A DNA stretch of 64,000 nt from Streptomyces sp. ISL-94. Its GTDB lineage: Bacteria; Actinomycetota; Actinomycetes; Streptomycetales; Streptomycetaceae. Within the stretch, counting starts at the first letter, position 1, and each line of letters opens with the position of its first letter. Position numbers and translations under genes: made by a program. Under the pieces are notes generated by a model. It was not told where the DNA came from. It did not search any database and saw only the letters and a program-made list of their open reading frames with translations. Positions 1-7,677 of this stretch are shown here, piece after piece. The stretch lies in the NCBI RefSeq assembly GCF_018614075.1, contig NZ_JAGGOZ010000031.1, positions 1-64,000 on the forward strand. The letters run 5' to 3'.

Positions 1-2
1 CC

Positions 3-1253
3 TGGCAGGCCATCCGCGCCACCTGGCCGCCCCCGGCCCGCCGGCCCACCCCGCACCCCGTCGGCCACCATCCCCCCCCCCCGGGCGCAGCCCACACCGC
101 CCCACGGCAGGAACCCGCCCCGCCGCCCCCGCCCGGCGCAGCACACGCCACGGCACGGGAGCCCGCCCCGGCGGGCCCGGCCCCCACCCCGCCGACCCGG
201 CTGGAAGCCGCCTGGCTCGGGCGGGCCGTCGGATGTCTGCTCGGCAAACCCGTCGAGAAGCTGCCGCTCGACGGGATCCGGGCCCTGGCCCGGGCCGCCG
301 GCAACTGGCCGCTGGACGACTGGTTCACCGAGTGCGGCGTCCCACCGGAGGTCCTGGCCGCACACCCCTGGAACCGCCGCTCCGCCCCCACCTCACTCGC
401 AGAGAACATCGACGGCATGCCCGAGGACGACGACCTCAACTACCCCCTCCTCGGCCTGCTCCTCCTCCAGCGGCACGGCAAAGGCTTCACCACCGCCGAC
501 GTCGGCCGCCTCTGGCTCGACGAACTCCCCGCCGGCCGGACCTTCACCGCCGAGCGCGTCGCCTACCGCAATCTGCTGCACGGCCTGGAGCCCCCGCTCA
601 CCGCCACCCGCCACAACCCCTTCCGCGAGTGGATCGGCGCCCTCATCCGCGCCGACGTCCACGGCTGGACCAACCCGGGCGATCCGGCCGCGGCCGCGGC
701 CCAGGCCCACCGCGACGCCGTCCTCACCCACACCGCCAACGGCGTCTACGCCGCGCTCTTCGTCGCCGCCGCCACCGCCGAGGCCGCCACCGGCAGCGCC
801 GACGTCCACACCGCGCTCCGGGCCGGCCTGGCCGTCGTGCCGCCCCACTCCCGCCTCGCCGAGGCCGTCCGCTTCGGGATCACGGCGGCGGAGCGGGAGG
901 CCGACTTCGACCGCGTCGCGGACCGGCTGCACGCCCGCTACGGCCACCACCACTGGGTGCACGCCCTGCCCAACACCGCCCTGATCACCGCGGCCCTCAC
1001 CCACGCGGACGGCGATTTCACCGGGTCCATCTGCCGTGCCGTGTCCGGCGGTTGGGACACCGACTCGAACGGTGCCACCGCCGGCGCCCTCGCCGGGATC
1101 CTGGCCGGGTCACCGCAGAACATCCCGCACCGCTGGACCGCACCGCTCAAGAACCGCCTCGCCACCACCGTCCCCGGCTTCGACGGCGTCGGCTTCGACA
1201 CCCTCGCCCACCTCACCCACCACCTCGCAGCACAGGAGGCAGCACACTCATGA
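3..1253 (+). CDS. ADP-ribosylglycohydrolase family protein (5' partial)
   Basis: The frame is already open at the left edge, so the true start lies outside; 416 residues are visible. The first ~65 are a Pro/Ala-rich linker, which suggests another segment upstream. The DraG/ARH-type fold begins near AWLGRAVGCLLGKPVE. The first acidic metal-binding stretch is NIDGMPEDDDLNY and the second, near the C-terminus, is GWDTDSNGATAGALAG, the conserved DTDxxGA signature of these Mg-dependent hydrolases. The family removes ADP-ribose from proteins or small molecules; the substrate here is unknown. The stop overlaps the next start (ATGA), so it is translationally coupled to the ribokinase-type gene, which suggests a role in ADP-ribose or ribose salvage (inference). 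Confidence 0.85.
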   Translation, partial: WQAIRATWPPPARRPTPHPVGHHPPPPGAAHTAPRQEPAPPPPPGAAHATAREPAPAGPAPTPPTRLEAAWLGRAVGCLLGKPVEKLPLDGIRALARAAGNWPLDDWFTECGVPPEVLAAHPWNRRSAPTSLAENIDGMPEDDDLNYPLLGLLLLQRHGKGFTTADVGRLWLDELPAGRTFTAERVAYRNLLHGLEPPLTATRHNPFREWIGALIRADVHGWTNPGDPAAAAAQAHRDAVLTHTANGVYAALFVAAATAEAATGSADVHTALRAGLAVVPPHSRLAEAVRFGITAAEREADFDRVADRLHARYGHHHWVHALPNTALITAALTHADGDFTGSICRAVSGGWDTDSNGATAGALAGILAGSPQNIPHRWTAPLKNRLATTVPGFDGVGFDTLAHLTHHLAAQEAAHS

Positions 1254-2173
1254 CGGCCATCGCCGTGCTCGGCAGTACGAACATGGACCTCGTCGCCTAC
1301 GTCCCCAAGGCCCCCCGCCTGGGGGAGACCGTCACCGGCCGCGCCTTCCGCACGGTCCCCGGCGGCAAGGGCGCCAACCAGGCCGTCGCCGCGGCCCGCC
1401 TCGGCGGGGAGGTGGTGATGATCGGCGCGGTAGGCGCCGACGAGTTCGGCGTACGGCTGCGCTCCGCGCTCACCGCGGCCGGGGTCGAGACGGCGGCCCT
1501 GCGCACCGTCGAGGGTCCCAGCGGCACCGCCCACATCACCGTGGACGACGAGGGCGGCAACAGCATCATCGTCATCCCCGGCGCCAACGCCCACGTCACC
1601 GGCCTGGAGGCGGGCGACGACTCCCGGATCGCCGCCTGCGACGCCCTGCTCCTCCAGCTCGAACTCCCCCTGGACGCCGTCCTCGCCGGAGCCCTGGCCG
1701 CCCGCGCCCACGGCGTCCGTACGGTCCTCACCCCGGCCCCCGCGCAACCGCTGCCGGCCGACCTCCTCGCCGCCACCGACCTGCTGGTCCCGAACGAGCA
1801 CGAGGCCGCCGCCCTCACCGGGCTCACCGACCCCCGCCAGGCGGCCGGGGCCCTCCTGCAGGACGTCCCCGAGGTGGTGGTCACCCTCGGTGCGGCCGGG
1901 GCCCTGTACGCCGCCCGCGGCCGGGAACCGCTGACCGTGCCCGCGCCCCGGGTCCGGGCCGTGGACACCACCGCGGCCGGGGACACCTTCGTCGGCGCCC
2001 TCGCGGTGGCCCTGGGCGAGGGCCGCGCGATGGCCGACGCCCTCGTCTGGGCCTCCTGCGCCGCCGCCCTGTCCGTCCAGCGCCCCGGCGCCCAGGACTC
2101 GATGCCGAGCCGCGCCGAAACCGACGCCGCTGCCCTGGCCGCGCGGACCGCCGGAACCGGAGCCTCGTCATGA
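1250..2173 (+). CDS. rbsK: Ribokinase (PfkB family sugar kinase)
   Basis: 307 residues, the usual ribokinase length. PfkB signatures are visible: the N-terminal substrate loop GSTNMDLVAYVPKAPRLGET, then PGGKGANQAVAAARLGG, and the C-terminal motif TTAAGDTFVGALAVAL with its catalytic aspartate. It should phosphorylate ribose, or a related sugar or nucleoside, with ATP in the cytoplasm. The ATG overlaps the upstream TGA by four bases, and the stop overlaps the next ATG in the same way, so the gene is locked into a four-gene operon. Beside an ADP-ribosylglycohydrolase, ribose released from ADP-ribose is a reasonable substrate, but this is inference; adenosine kinase-like or other PfkB specificities cannot be excluded. 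Confidence 0.85.
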   Translation: MTAIAVLGSTNMDLVAYVPKAPRLGETVTGRAFRTVPGGKGANQAVAAARLGGEVVMIGAVGADEFGVRLRSALTAAGVETAALRTVEGPSGTAHITVDDEGGNSIIVIPGANAHVTGLEAGDDSRIAACDALLLQLELPLDAVLAGALAARAHGVRTVLTPAPAQPLPADLLAATDLLVPNEHEAAALTGLTDPRQAAGALLQDVPEVVVTLGAAGALYAARGREPLTVPAPRVRAVDTTAAGDTFVGALAVALGEGRAMADALVWASCAAALSVQRPGAQDSMPSRAETDAAALAARTAGTGASS

Positions 2174-3408
2174 CGCCCGCCGGAGCCGGACCGGCCCCCG
2201 CTCGCGCCCCGAGCCGGGGAACCGCAGGGCCCCTGCAAGGAATGCGCGTCCTCGACCTCGCCACCCTGTTCGCCGGGCCGCTGGCCGCCACCCTGCTCGG
2301 GGACTTCGGTGCCGAGGTGGTCAAGGTCGAGCACCCCGGCCGCCCCGACCCCTCGCGCGGGCACGGCCCGGCCAAGGACGGCGTCGGCCTGTGGTGGAAG
2401 CTGCTCGGTCGGAACAAGCGGACGATGACCCTCGATCTGTCCACCCCCGGCGGCCGGGACATCCTGCTGCGCCTCGCCGCCACCGCCGACGTCGTCATCG
2501 AGAACTTCCGCCCCGGCACCCTGGAGAGGTGGGGGCTGGGCTGGCCCGAGCTGTCCGCCGCCAACCCGCGGCTGGTCCTGACCCGCGTCACGGCCTTCGG
2601 CCAGCAGGGCCCGTACGCCCACCGCCCCGGTTTCGGCACCCTCGCCGAGGCGATGAGCGGCTTCGCCGCGATCACCGGGGAGCCGGACGGGCCGCCGACC
2701 CTGCCCCCCTTCGGTCTCGCGGACTCCATCGCCGCACTGACCACCGCCTACGCCGTGATGACCGCGCTCGCGGGCCGCGACCGCACCGGGCACGGCCAGA
2801 TCGTCGACCTGGCCATCATCGAGCCGATCCTCACCGTGCTCGGCCCGCACCCGCTCTGGTACGACCAGCTCGGCTACGTCCAGCCGCGCACCGGCAACCG
2901 CTCCACGAACAACGCCCCCCGCAACACCTACCGCAGCGCCGACGACCGCTGGCTGGCGGTGTCCACCTCCGCCCAGTCCGTCGCCGAGCGGGTGATGCGG
3001 CTGGTGGGCCGGCCCGAGCTGATCGCGGAGCCCTGGTTCGCGACCGGCTCCGGGCGGGCGGCCCACGCGCAGGTCCTGGACGAGGCGGTCGGCGGCTGGA
3101 TCGCCCGACACAAGGCGGAGGAGGTCATCGCCGCCTTCGAGGACGCCGAGGCCGCCGTCGCCCGGATCTACGACGTCCGGGACGTGATGGCCGATCCCCA
3201 GTTCACGGCGCTGGACACGGTCACCGAGGTCGAGGATCCGGAGCTCGGACCGCTCCGGATGCAGAACGTCCTCTTCCGGCTCTCCGAGACCCCCGGCGGG
3301 ATCCGCTGGGCGGGCCGCCCGCACGGGGCGGACACCGACGAGGTGCTGACGGAGCTCGGCCTGACCGGGGCCGAGATCAGCGCTCTGCGGAGGGAGGGGG
3401 CGCTGTGA
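2170..3408 (+). CDS. Family III CoA-transferase (CaiB/BaiF type)
   Basis: 412 residues. Family signatures include GMRVLDLATLFAGPLAATLLGDFGAEVVKVE near residues 24-54 (contiguous in the protein), the RNKRTMTLDL segment and ADVVIENFRPGTLERWGLG. The family moves CoA between carboxylic acids. Where characterised members have the catalytic aspartate (pattern PG[FY]DxxxQAxSG), this protein reads PGFGTLAEAMSG around residues 153-164, with glycine at the expected position. I recall the same PGFGTLAEAMSG form in other homologues, so it may mark a subfamily and not a dead enzyme. ATGA overlaps on both sides couple it to the kinase gene and the CitE-like gene; a CoA-transferase next to a CoA-ester lyase suggests a small acid-degradation module. 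Confidence 0.85.
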   Translation: MTPAGAGPAPARAPSRGTAGPLQGMRVLDLATLFAGPLAATLLGDFGAEVVKVEHPGRPDPSRGHGPAKDGVGLWWKLLGRNKRTMTLDLSTPGGRDILLRLAATADVVIENFRPGTLERWGLGWPELSAANPRLVLTRVTAFGQQGPYAHRPGFGTLAEAMSGFAAITGEPDGPPTLPPFGLADSIAALTTAYAVMTALAGRDRTGHGQIVDLAIIEPILTVLGPHPLWYDQLGYVQPRTGNRSTNNAPRNTYRSADDRWLAVSTSAQSVAERVMRLVGRPELIAEPWFATGSGRAAHAQVLDEAVGGWIARHKAEEVIAAFEDAEAAVARIYDVRDVMADPQFTALDTVTEVEDPELGPLRMQNVLFRLSETPGGIRWAGRPHGADTDEVLTELGLTGAEISALRREGAL

Positions 3409-4220
3409 TCCTGACCTGGCTGTACGCGCCGGGCGACCGCCCTGAGGTGGTCGGCAAGGCCATCGGCTGCGGGGCGGACGCCGTCATCGTGGACCTGGAG
3501 GACGCCGTTCCGGTCTCCCGCAAGGAGTACGCCCGCGCCGCCACGGCCGAGCGCCTCGGCGAGCGGCAGCCGGTGCCCGTCCACGTACGCGTCAACCCGC
3601 TCGACTCGCCCTGGGGCGGCGCCGACCTCACCGCCCTCGCGGGACTGCACGGGCTGGCGGGGCTGCGGCTGCCGAAGATCAGCGCGCCGGAGCAGGTGGT
3701 CGCCGCCGCCGAACGCACGGGCGGGGTCTGTCTGCACGCGCTGCTGGAGTCGGCGCTGGGGGTGGAGCGCGCGTACGAGATCGCCCGCGCGCATGGCGCC
3801 CTGCGCGGGCTGTCGCTCGGAGAGGCGGACCTGCGGGCCGACCTGGCGGTCAGCGCGGAGGCGGGCCTGGACTGGTGCCGCTCGCGGGTGGTGGTCGCGG
3901 CCCGTGCGGCGGGGCTGGCGCCGCCCGCGCAGTCCGTGTTCCCGGACATCCGGGACCTGGAGGCGCTGGCCGTCTCCTGCGCGCGCGGGCGCTCGCTGGG
4001 CTTCTTCGGCCGGGCGGCGATCCACCCGCGCCAGCTGCCGGTGATCGAGCGGGCGTACCTGCCCGCTCCCGCGGAGGTGGCGGCGGCGGCGGAGATCCTG
4101 ACGGCGGCCCGCGCCACGCCGGGGGCGCTGGCGCTGCCGGACGGGCGCTTCGTGGACCCGGCGGTGGTGGCTGCGGCGCACCGCACCCTTGCGCTCGCCG
4201 CGCGGATGGCCACCCGGTGA
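3405..4220 (+). CDS. HpcH/HpaI aldolase/citrate lyase family protein (CitE-like)
   Basis: 271 residues. The start is a GTG that overlaps the CoA-transferase stop (GTGA) and is preceded by a good AGGGAGG ribosome site. Family landmarks are LYAPGDRPEVVGKA, the DAVIVDLEDAV strand, the metal/substrate glutamate in HALLESALG and the acidic GEADLRADL segment; QSVFPDIRD and FFGRAAIHPRQ are typical of CitE-like CoA-ester lyases. Together with the adjacent CoA-transferase it would activate a hydroxy or branched dicarboxylic acid to its CoA ester and cleave it to acetyl-CoA plus a keto acid, as in malyl- or citramalyl-CoA metabolism. The actual substrate cannot be read from the sequence. Confidence 0.82.
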   Translation: MILTWLYAPGDRPEVVGKAIGCGADAVIVDLEDAVPVSRKEYARAATAERLGERQPVPVHVRVNPLDSPWGGADLTALAGLHGLAGLRLPKISAPEQVVAAAERTGGVCLHALLESALGVERAYEIARAHGALRGLSLGEADLRADLAVSAEAGLDWCRSRVVVAARAAGLAPPAQSVFPDIRDLEALAVSCARGRSLGFFGRAAIHPRQLPVIERAYLPAPAEVAAAAEILTAARATPGALALPDGRFVDPAVVAAAHRTLALAARMATR

Positions 4221-4280
4221 CCGCCCCGCCACGGCCGGCTGCCGCGCCGCTTCCCGGGGCTCCGCCCCAGACCCCGCCCC

Positions 4281-4577
4281 TCAAACGCCGGCGGGGCTGG
4301 ATGTGCCCGGCCGGCCCGAAGGTGCCAGGGGGTGAGGGTGAGGTGGGTGCCTGCGGGCCGCTTCCCGGGGCTCCGCCCCAGACCCCGCGCCTCAAACGCC
4401 GGCGGGGCTGGATGTGCCCGGCCGGCCGGCGGTGCGGCGCCATCGCCGGGGGCCGGCCCCCGGACCCCGCGCCTCAAACGCCGGCGGGGCTGGAGGTGCC
4501 CGGCCGTCCGGCGGGTGCGGCGCCATCGCCGGGGGCCGGCCCCCGGACCCCGCGCCTCAAACGCCGGCGGGGCTGGA
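4281..4577 (+). repeat. Four tandem copies of a GC-rich intergenic repeat
   Basis: The 418-bp gap between the convergent CitE-like and lgt genes is filled with copies of a unit whose core is TCAAACGCCGGCGGGGCTGG, starting at 4281, 4392, 4474 and 4557. Copies 3 and 4 are near-identical units 83 bp apart. Upstream of each core lies a short palindrome (GGGGCTCCGCCCC in copies 1-2, GGGGGCCGGCCCCC in copies 3-4), and the core can itself pair CCCCGC with GCGGGG. The same element recurs at 23.6, 42.5 and 49.6 kb. I see no coding potential here; a role in transcription termination or mRNA 3'-end protection is inference. Confidence 0.85.
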
Positions 4578-4592
4578 TCGGCCGGCGCGCAG

Positions 4593-4625
4593 AAGGGGGC
4601 GCCGCGGCGTGCGCGGCGCCCCCTT
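4593..4625 (-). terminator. Hairpin terminator after lgt
   Basis: A perfect 13-bp stem, AAGGGGGCGCCGC paired with GCGGCGCCCCCTT, with a 7-base loop lies 13 bp beyond the lgt stop codon. No U-tract follows, which is usual for Streptomyces terminators. Confidence 0.7.
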
Positions 4626-4638
4626 GTGCGGAGCCTTG

Positions 4639-5664
4639 TCAGAGCTTCTTGGCCTCCGGGGCGTCTGCCCCTTCCGGCTTCGGTGACGGGGTCGTGTCGG
4701 CCGGCTCGGGCTTCGTCAGGACCGGGGTCTTCTCCGGGGCCTGCGCGGTTTCGGCCGCGTCGGGCTTCGGGTCCTCGGCCTCCGCGCCCGCAGGGTCAGC
4801 GCCGTCCGAGGACTTGGCCTCGGCGTCGGCCTCGGGGGAATCGGCCGGGTCCGGGTCCGGTTCCACGACCTCCTCGCGGCCCGGCCTCAGCTTCGCCGAC
4901 AGGACCAGGTAGACCACGGCCAGCACGAAGACCACGATCGCGGTCCAGACGTTGAGCCGCAGCCCCAGGACGTGGTGCGCCTCGTCGACCCGAAGGTACT
5001 CGGTCCAGACGCGCCCGGCGCAGTACGCGGCCACGTACAGGGCGAACGCCCGCCCGTGCCCGAGCTTGAAGCGGCGGTCGGCCCAGATGACCAGCACCGC
5101 GACACCGATGCACCACAGCGACTCGTACAGGAACGTCGGGTGGTAGGTGCCCGCGACCCGGTTCGGGCCCTCGCTGATCTCCAGCGCCCACGGCAGCTCG
5201 GTGGGACGGCCGTACAGCTCCTGGTTGAACCAGTTGCCCCAGCGCCCGCAGGCCTGGGCCAGCGCGATGCCGGGGGCCAGGGCGTCCGCCCAGGCCGGGA
5301 GCGGGATGCCCCGCAGCCGGCAGCCGATCCAGGCGCCCACCGCGCCCAGCGCGATCGCGCCCCAGATGCCGAGGCCGCCCTCCCAGATCTTGAAGGCGTC
5401 GACCCAGTTGCGGCCCTCGCCGAAGTAGAGCTGGTAGTCGGTGATCACGTGGTAGAGGCGACCGCCGACAAGGCCGAACGGCACCGCCCACACGGCGATG
5501 TCGGCGACCGTGCCCGGCTTTCCGCCGCGCGCGATCCAGCGCTTGTTGCCGAGCCAGACTGCGACGAAGACGCCGATGATGATGCAGAACGCGTAGCCGC
5601 GGAGCGGGATCGGTCCGAGATGGATCACGCCGGTCGACGGACTGGGGATGTAAGCAAGGTCCAT
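4639..5664 (-). CDS. lgt: Prolipoprotein diacylglyceryl transferase
   Basis: 341 residues. This membrane enzyme transfers diacylglycerol from phosphatidylglycerol to the lipobox cysteine of prolipoproteins. The N-terminus has the family's IHLGPIPLRGYAFCIIIG segment, followed by several hydrophobic helices and the Lgt signature GRWGNWFNQELYGRPT. The often-quoted HGGLG motif reads EGGLGIWG here. The last ~75 residues are an acidic Ala/Pro/Glu tail (EVVEPDPDPADSPEAD...) typical of actinobacterial Lgt. The start is the ATG just before MDLAYIPSPSTG; a longer open frame upstream overlaps the dsbA-like gene and is not real. lspA, the next enzyme in lipoprotein maturation, lies at 44.1 kb. Confidence 0.95.
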   Translation of the reverse strand: MDLAYIPSPSTGVIHLGPIPLRGYAFCIIIGVFVAVWLGNKRWIARGGKPGTVADIAVWAVPFGLVGGRLYHVITDYQLYFGEGRNWVDAFKIWEGGLGIWGAIALGAVGAWIGCRLRGIPLPAWADALAPGIALAQACGRWGNWFNQELYGRPTELPWALEISEGPNRVAGTYHPTFLYESLWCIGVAVLVIWADRRFKLGHGRAFALYVAAYCAGRVWTEYLRVDEAHHVLGLRLNVWTAIVVFVLAVVYLVLSAKLRPGREEVVEPDPDPADSPEADAEAKSSDGADPAGAEAEDPKPDAAETAQAPEKTPVLTKPEPADTTPSPKPEGADAPEAKKL

Positions 5665-5732
5665 GGCAGACCCGACGCTACCCTGCCGGGCGGTGCAGAC
5701 CGCAACCCGCCCGGCAAGCCGAAACCAAATCC

Positions 5733-5766
5733 ACACACGGACACGTACGAAATGCACACGGACACG
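5733..5766. repeat. Short CACACGGACACG direct repeat
   Basis: The gap between the dsbA-like gene and lgt holds CACACGGACACG at 5733 and 5755, followed by degenerate ACGGA/CAGACGGACAG copies to about 5789. The tract is noticeably lower in GC than its surroundings. No gene or clear promoter was found in it. Confidence 0.5.
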
Positions 5767-5816
5767 CACGGATACAGACGGACAGACAGGGGCGCGCACC
5801 GCCCTGCCTGGGGCTG

Positions 5817-6740
5817 TCAGCCCTCCCCCGCGCCCGCCGATCCGCTCTTCGACGGTGACTTCGAACCCCGCGCCGAGGGAGTCGCCGACGGTGAGGCCGA
5901 CGCTGAGGCCTTGGCCGTACCCTTCACCGCCGGGGCGCCGGAGGCGCCCTTGGCCGCGGCCTCCACCTGCTCCTTCAGCTTCTGCGGGGTCACCGGATTG
6001 GCCTGGTCGGAGAAGATGTCCTTGCCGTCGAGCAGTACGGTCGGCGTGCCCCGGAACTTCCCGGCGCGGAAGGCCTCCTGGGATGTGCCGACCCAGCTGT
6101 TGTGGGTGCCGTCCTCGACGCACGACCGGAACGCGGGGGTGTCGAGCCCCTCCACCTTGCCGGCCAGTTCCAGCAGCTTGGCGTTCTTGCCGTAGGCGTC
6201 GTCGGTCTCCTGCGGCTGGTTCTGGAAGAGGACGTCGTGGTACGCGGAGAACTTGTCGGCGTCCTGCGCGCAGGCCGCCGCGTTCGCGCCCTTCAGCGAT
6301 CCGCTGCCGCCCATGTTGCCGTCGATGAGCGTGACCAGGTGGTAGTCGACCTTGAGCAGCCCCTTGGCCTCCAGGTCGTGGATGGTGGCCCGGTAGTTCT
6401 CCTCGAAGGCCTTGCAGGCGGGACAGCGGAAGTCCTCCCACACGGTCAGGGTGGACTTGGCCTCCTCCTTGCCCGTCCGGATGGCGAGCGCGTCCTTGCC
6501 CGTGGCCCCGGAGGGGGCGACCACCGGGCCCGCCTTGGCGGTCTTGTCGCCCTTGCCGGTGTTGGCCGCGATCAAGCCGACGACGGCGGCCAGGCCCAGT
6601 ACGCCGACCACCGCCGCCGCCACGATGAGGGTCCGCCGCCGCTTGTCCCGGCTCTTCTGCCGCTCGCGCTCCATCTGGAGTCGCTCGCGGGCCGATCGTT
6701 TCGTCGCATCGCGGTTCGCACCGTCGTTCTTCTCGCTCAC
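5817..6740 (-). CDS. Membrane-anchored DsbA-like thioredoxin-domain protein
   Basis: 307 residues. A basic N-terminus (KRSARERLQMERERQKSRDKRRR) is followed by one hydrophobic helix at about residues 40-62, so the rest faces outside. The extracellular part carries a thioredoxin/DsbA fold with the redox motif FRCPAC and a cis-proline region RGTPTVLLDGK; the last ~50 residues are a Lys/Ala/Ser-rich disordered tail. It is likely an extracytoplasmic thiol oxidoreductase. The start is taken as the GTG giving VSEKNDGANRD because it aligns with the paralogue at 33.9 kb (MSARNSQQNK...), although no good ribosome site precedes it. It lies downstream of trpA beyond a hairpin, so it is probably transcribed separately. 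Confidence 0.85.
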   Translation of the reverse strand: MSEKNDGANRDATKRSARERLQMERERQKSRDKRRRTLIVAAAVVGVLGLAAVVGLIAANTGKGDKTAKAGPVVAPSGATGKDALAIRTGKEEAKSTLTVWEDFRCPACKAFEENYRATIHDLEAKGLLKVDYHLVTLIDGNMGGSGSLKGANAAACAQDADKFSAYHDVLFQNQPQETDDAYGKNAKLLELAGKVEGLDTPAFRSCVEDGTHNSWVGTSQEAFRAGKFRGTPTVLLDGKDIFSDQANPVTPQKLKEQVEAAAKGASGAPAVKGTAKASASASPSATPSARGSKSPSKSGSAGAGEG

Positions 6741-6754
6741 GTTCGGCCAAACGA

Positions 6755-6784
6755 AGCAGGGAGGCACTCGCGTGCCCCCCTGCT
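6755..6784 (-). terminator. Hairpin terminator after trpA
   Basis: A 13-bp stem with one mismatch (AGCAGGGAGGCAC against GTGCCCCCCTGCT) and a 4-base loop lies between trpA and the dsbA-like gene, and probably ends the trp transcript. Confidence 0.6.
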
Positions 6785-6834
6785 CCCACTTCCACCCGAT
6801 CGGGCTACAGAACCCTTCCGCAACCCGCCCGGCG

Positions 6835-7677
6835 TCAGGACCTGCGTACGCCTTCCGCAAGCTCGGCCGCCAGCGCCCGTACGGCGGCCAGCCCCGCGGG
6901 CAGGTCCGGCGCGTCCAGCAGGAGCTTCACGAAGGCCGAGCCGACGATCACCCCGTCGGCGAAGCCGGCGACCTCCTTGGCCTGGACGGCGTTGGAGACC
7001 CCGAGGCCGACGCAGACAGGGAGGCCACGACGGGCACCAGCAGTGGCGCGGGTGCGCCGGACCAGGTCCTGCGCCTGGTTTCCGACCGACTCGCGGGTAC
7101 CGGTGACGCCCATGAGGGAGGCCGCGTAGACGAAGCCGGAGCCGGCCGCCGTGATGGTGGCCAGGCGCTCGTCCTTGCTGCTGGGGGCCACGACGAAGAC
7201 GGTCGCCAGACCGTGCTTCTCCGCGTGCTCGCGCCACAGCGCGGACTCCTGGACCGGCAGGTCGGGCAGGATGCAGCCCGCGCCGCCCGCCGCCGCCAGC
7301 TCGGCGGTGAACCGCTCGACGCCGTAGCGGTCGATGGGGTTCCAGTACGTCATCACCAGGACCGGGGCCCCGGTGGCCTCGTGCGCCTCGCGGACCGTGC
7401 GCATCACGTCGGCGATCTTGACGCCGCCGCGCAGGGCGATGTCGTCGGCGGTCTGGATGATCGCGCCGTCCAGAACCGGGTCGCTGTGCGGGAGGCCGAC
7501 CTCGACCACGTCCGCGCCGCCCGCGATGACGGCCTTGACCGCCTCGATGCCGCCCTCGACGGTCGGGAAGCCCGCCGGGAGGTAGGCGACCAGGGCCGCG
7601 CGGTCCTCGGACTTGGCCTTCGCGAGGGTGTCGCTCAGCAGCTGGATGCGCCCGGTCTTGTCACTGGCGGTGCTCAC
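6835..7677 (-). CDS. trpA: Tryptophan synthase alpha subunit
   Basis: 280 residues, TIM barrel. It cleaves indole-3-glycerol phosphate to indole and glyceraldehyde 3-phosphate and channels indole to TrpB. Visible landmarks are [31 protein letters not shown] with the catalytic Glu/Asp region (here VGLPHSDP replaces the more common LGVPFSDP), and the phosphate-binding segment [13 protein letters not shown]...[10 protein letters not shown]. The GTG start overlaps the trpB stop (GTGA), so the two subunits are translationally coupled. This is the last gene of the trp run. Confidence 0.96.
   Translation of the reverse strand: MSTASDKTGRIQLLSDTLAKAKSEDRAALVAYLPAGFPTVEGGIEAVKAVIAGGADVVEVGLPHSDPVLDGAIIQTADDIALRGGVKIADVMRTVREAHEATGAPVLVMTYWNPIDRYGVERFTAELAAAGGAGCILPDLPVQESALWREHAEKHGLATVFVVAPSSKDERLATITAAGSGFVYAASLMGVTGTRESVGNQAQDLVRRTRATAGARRGLPVCVGLGVSNAVQAKEVAGFADGVIVGSAFVKLLLDAPDLPAGLAAVRALAAELAEGVRRS

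Noticed and set aside
4300..4640. Short ORFs inside the 4.3-kb repeats
   Set aside because: They translate repeats (PGAPPQTP...LKRRRGW) in several frames with no ribosome sites.
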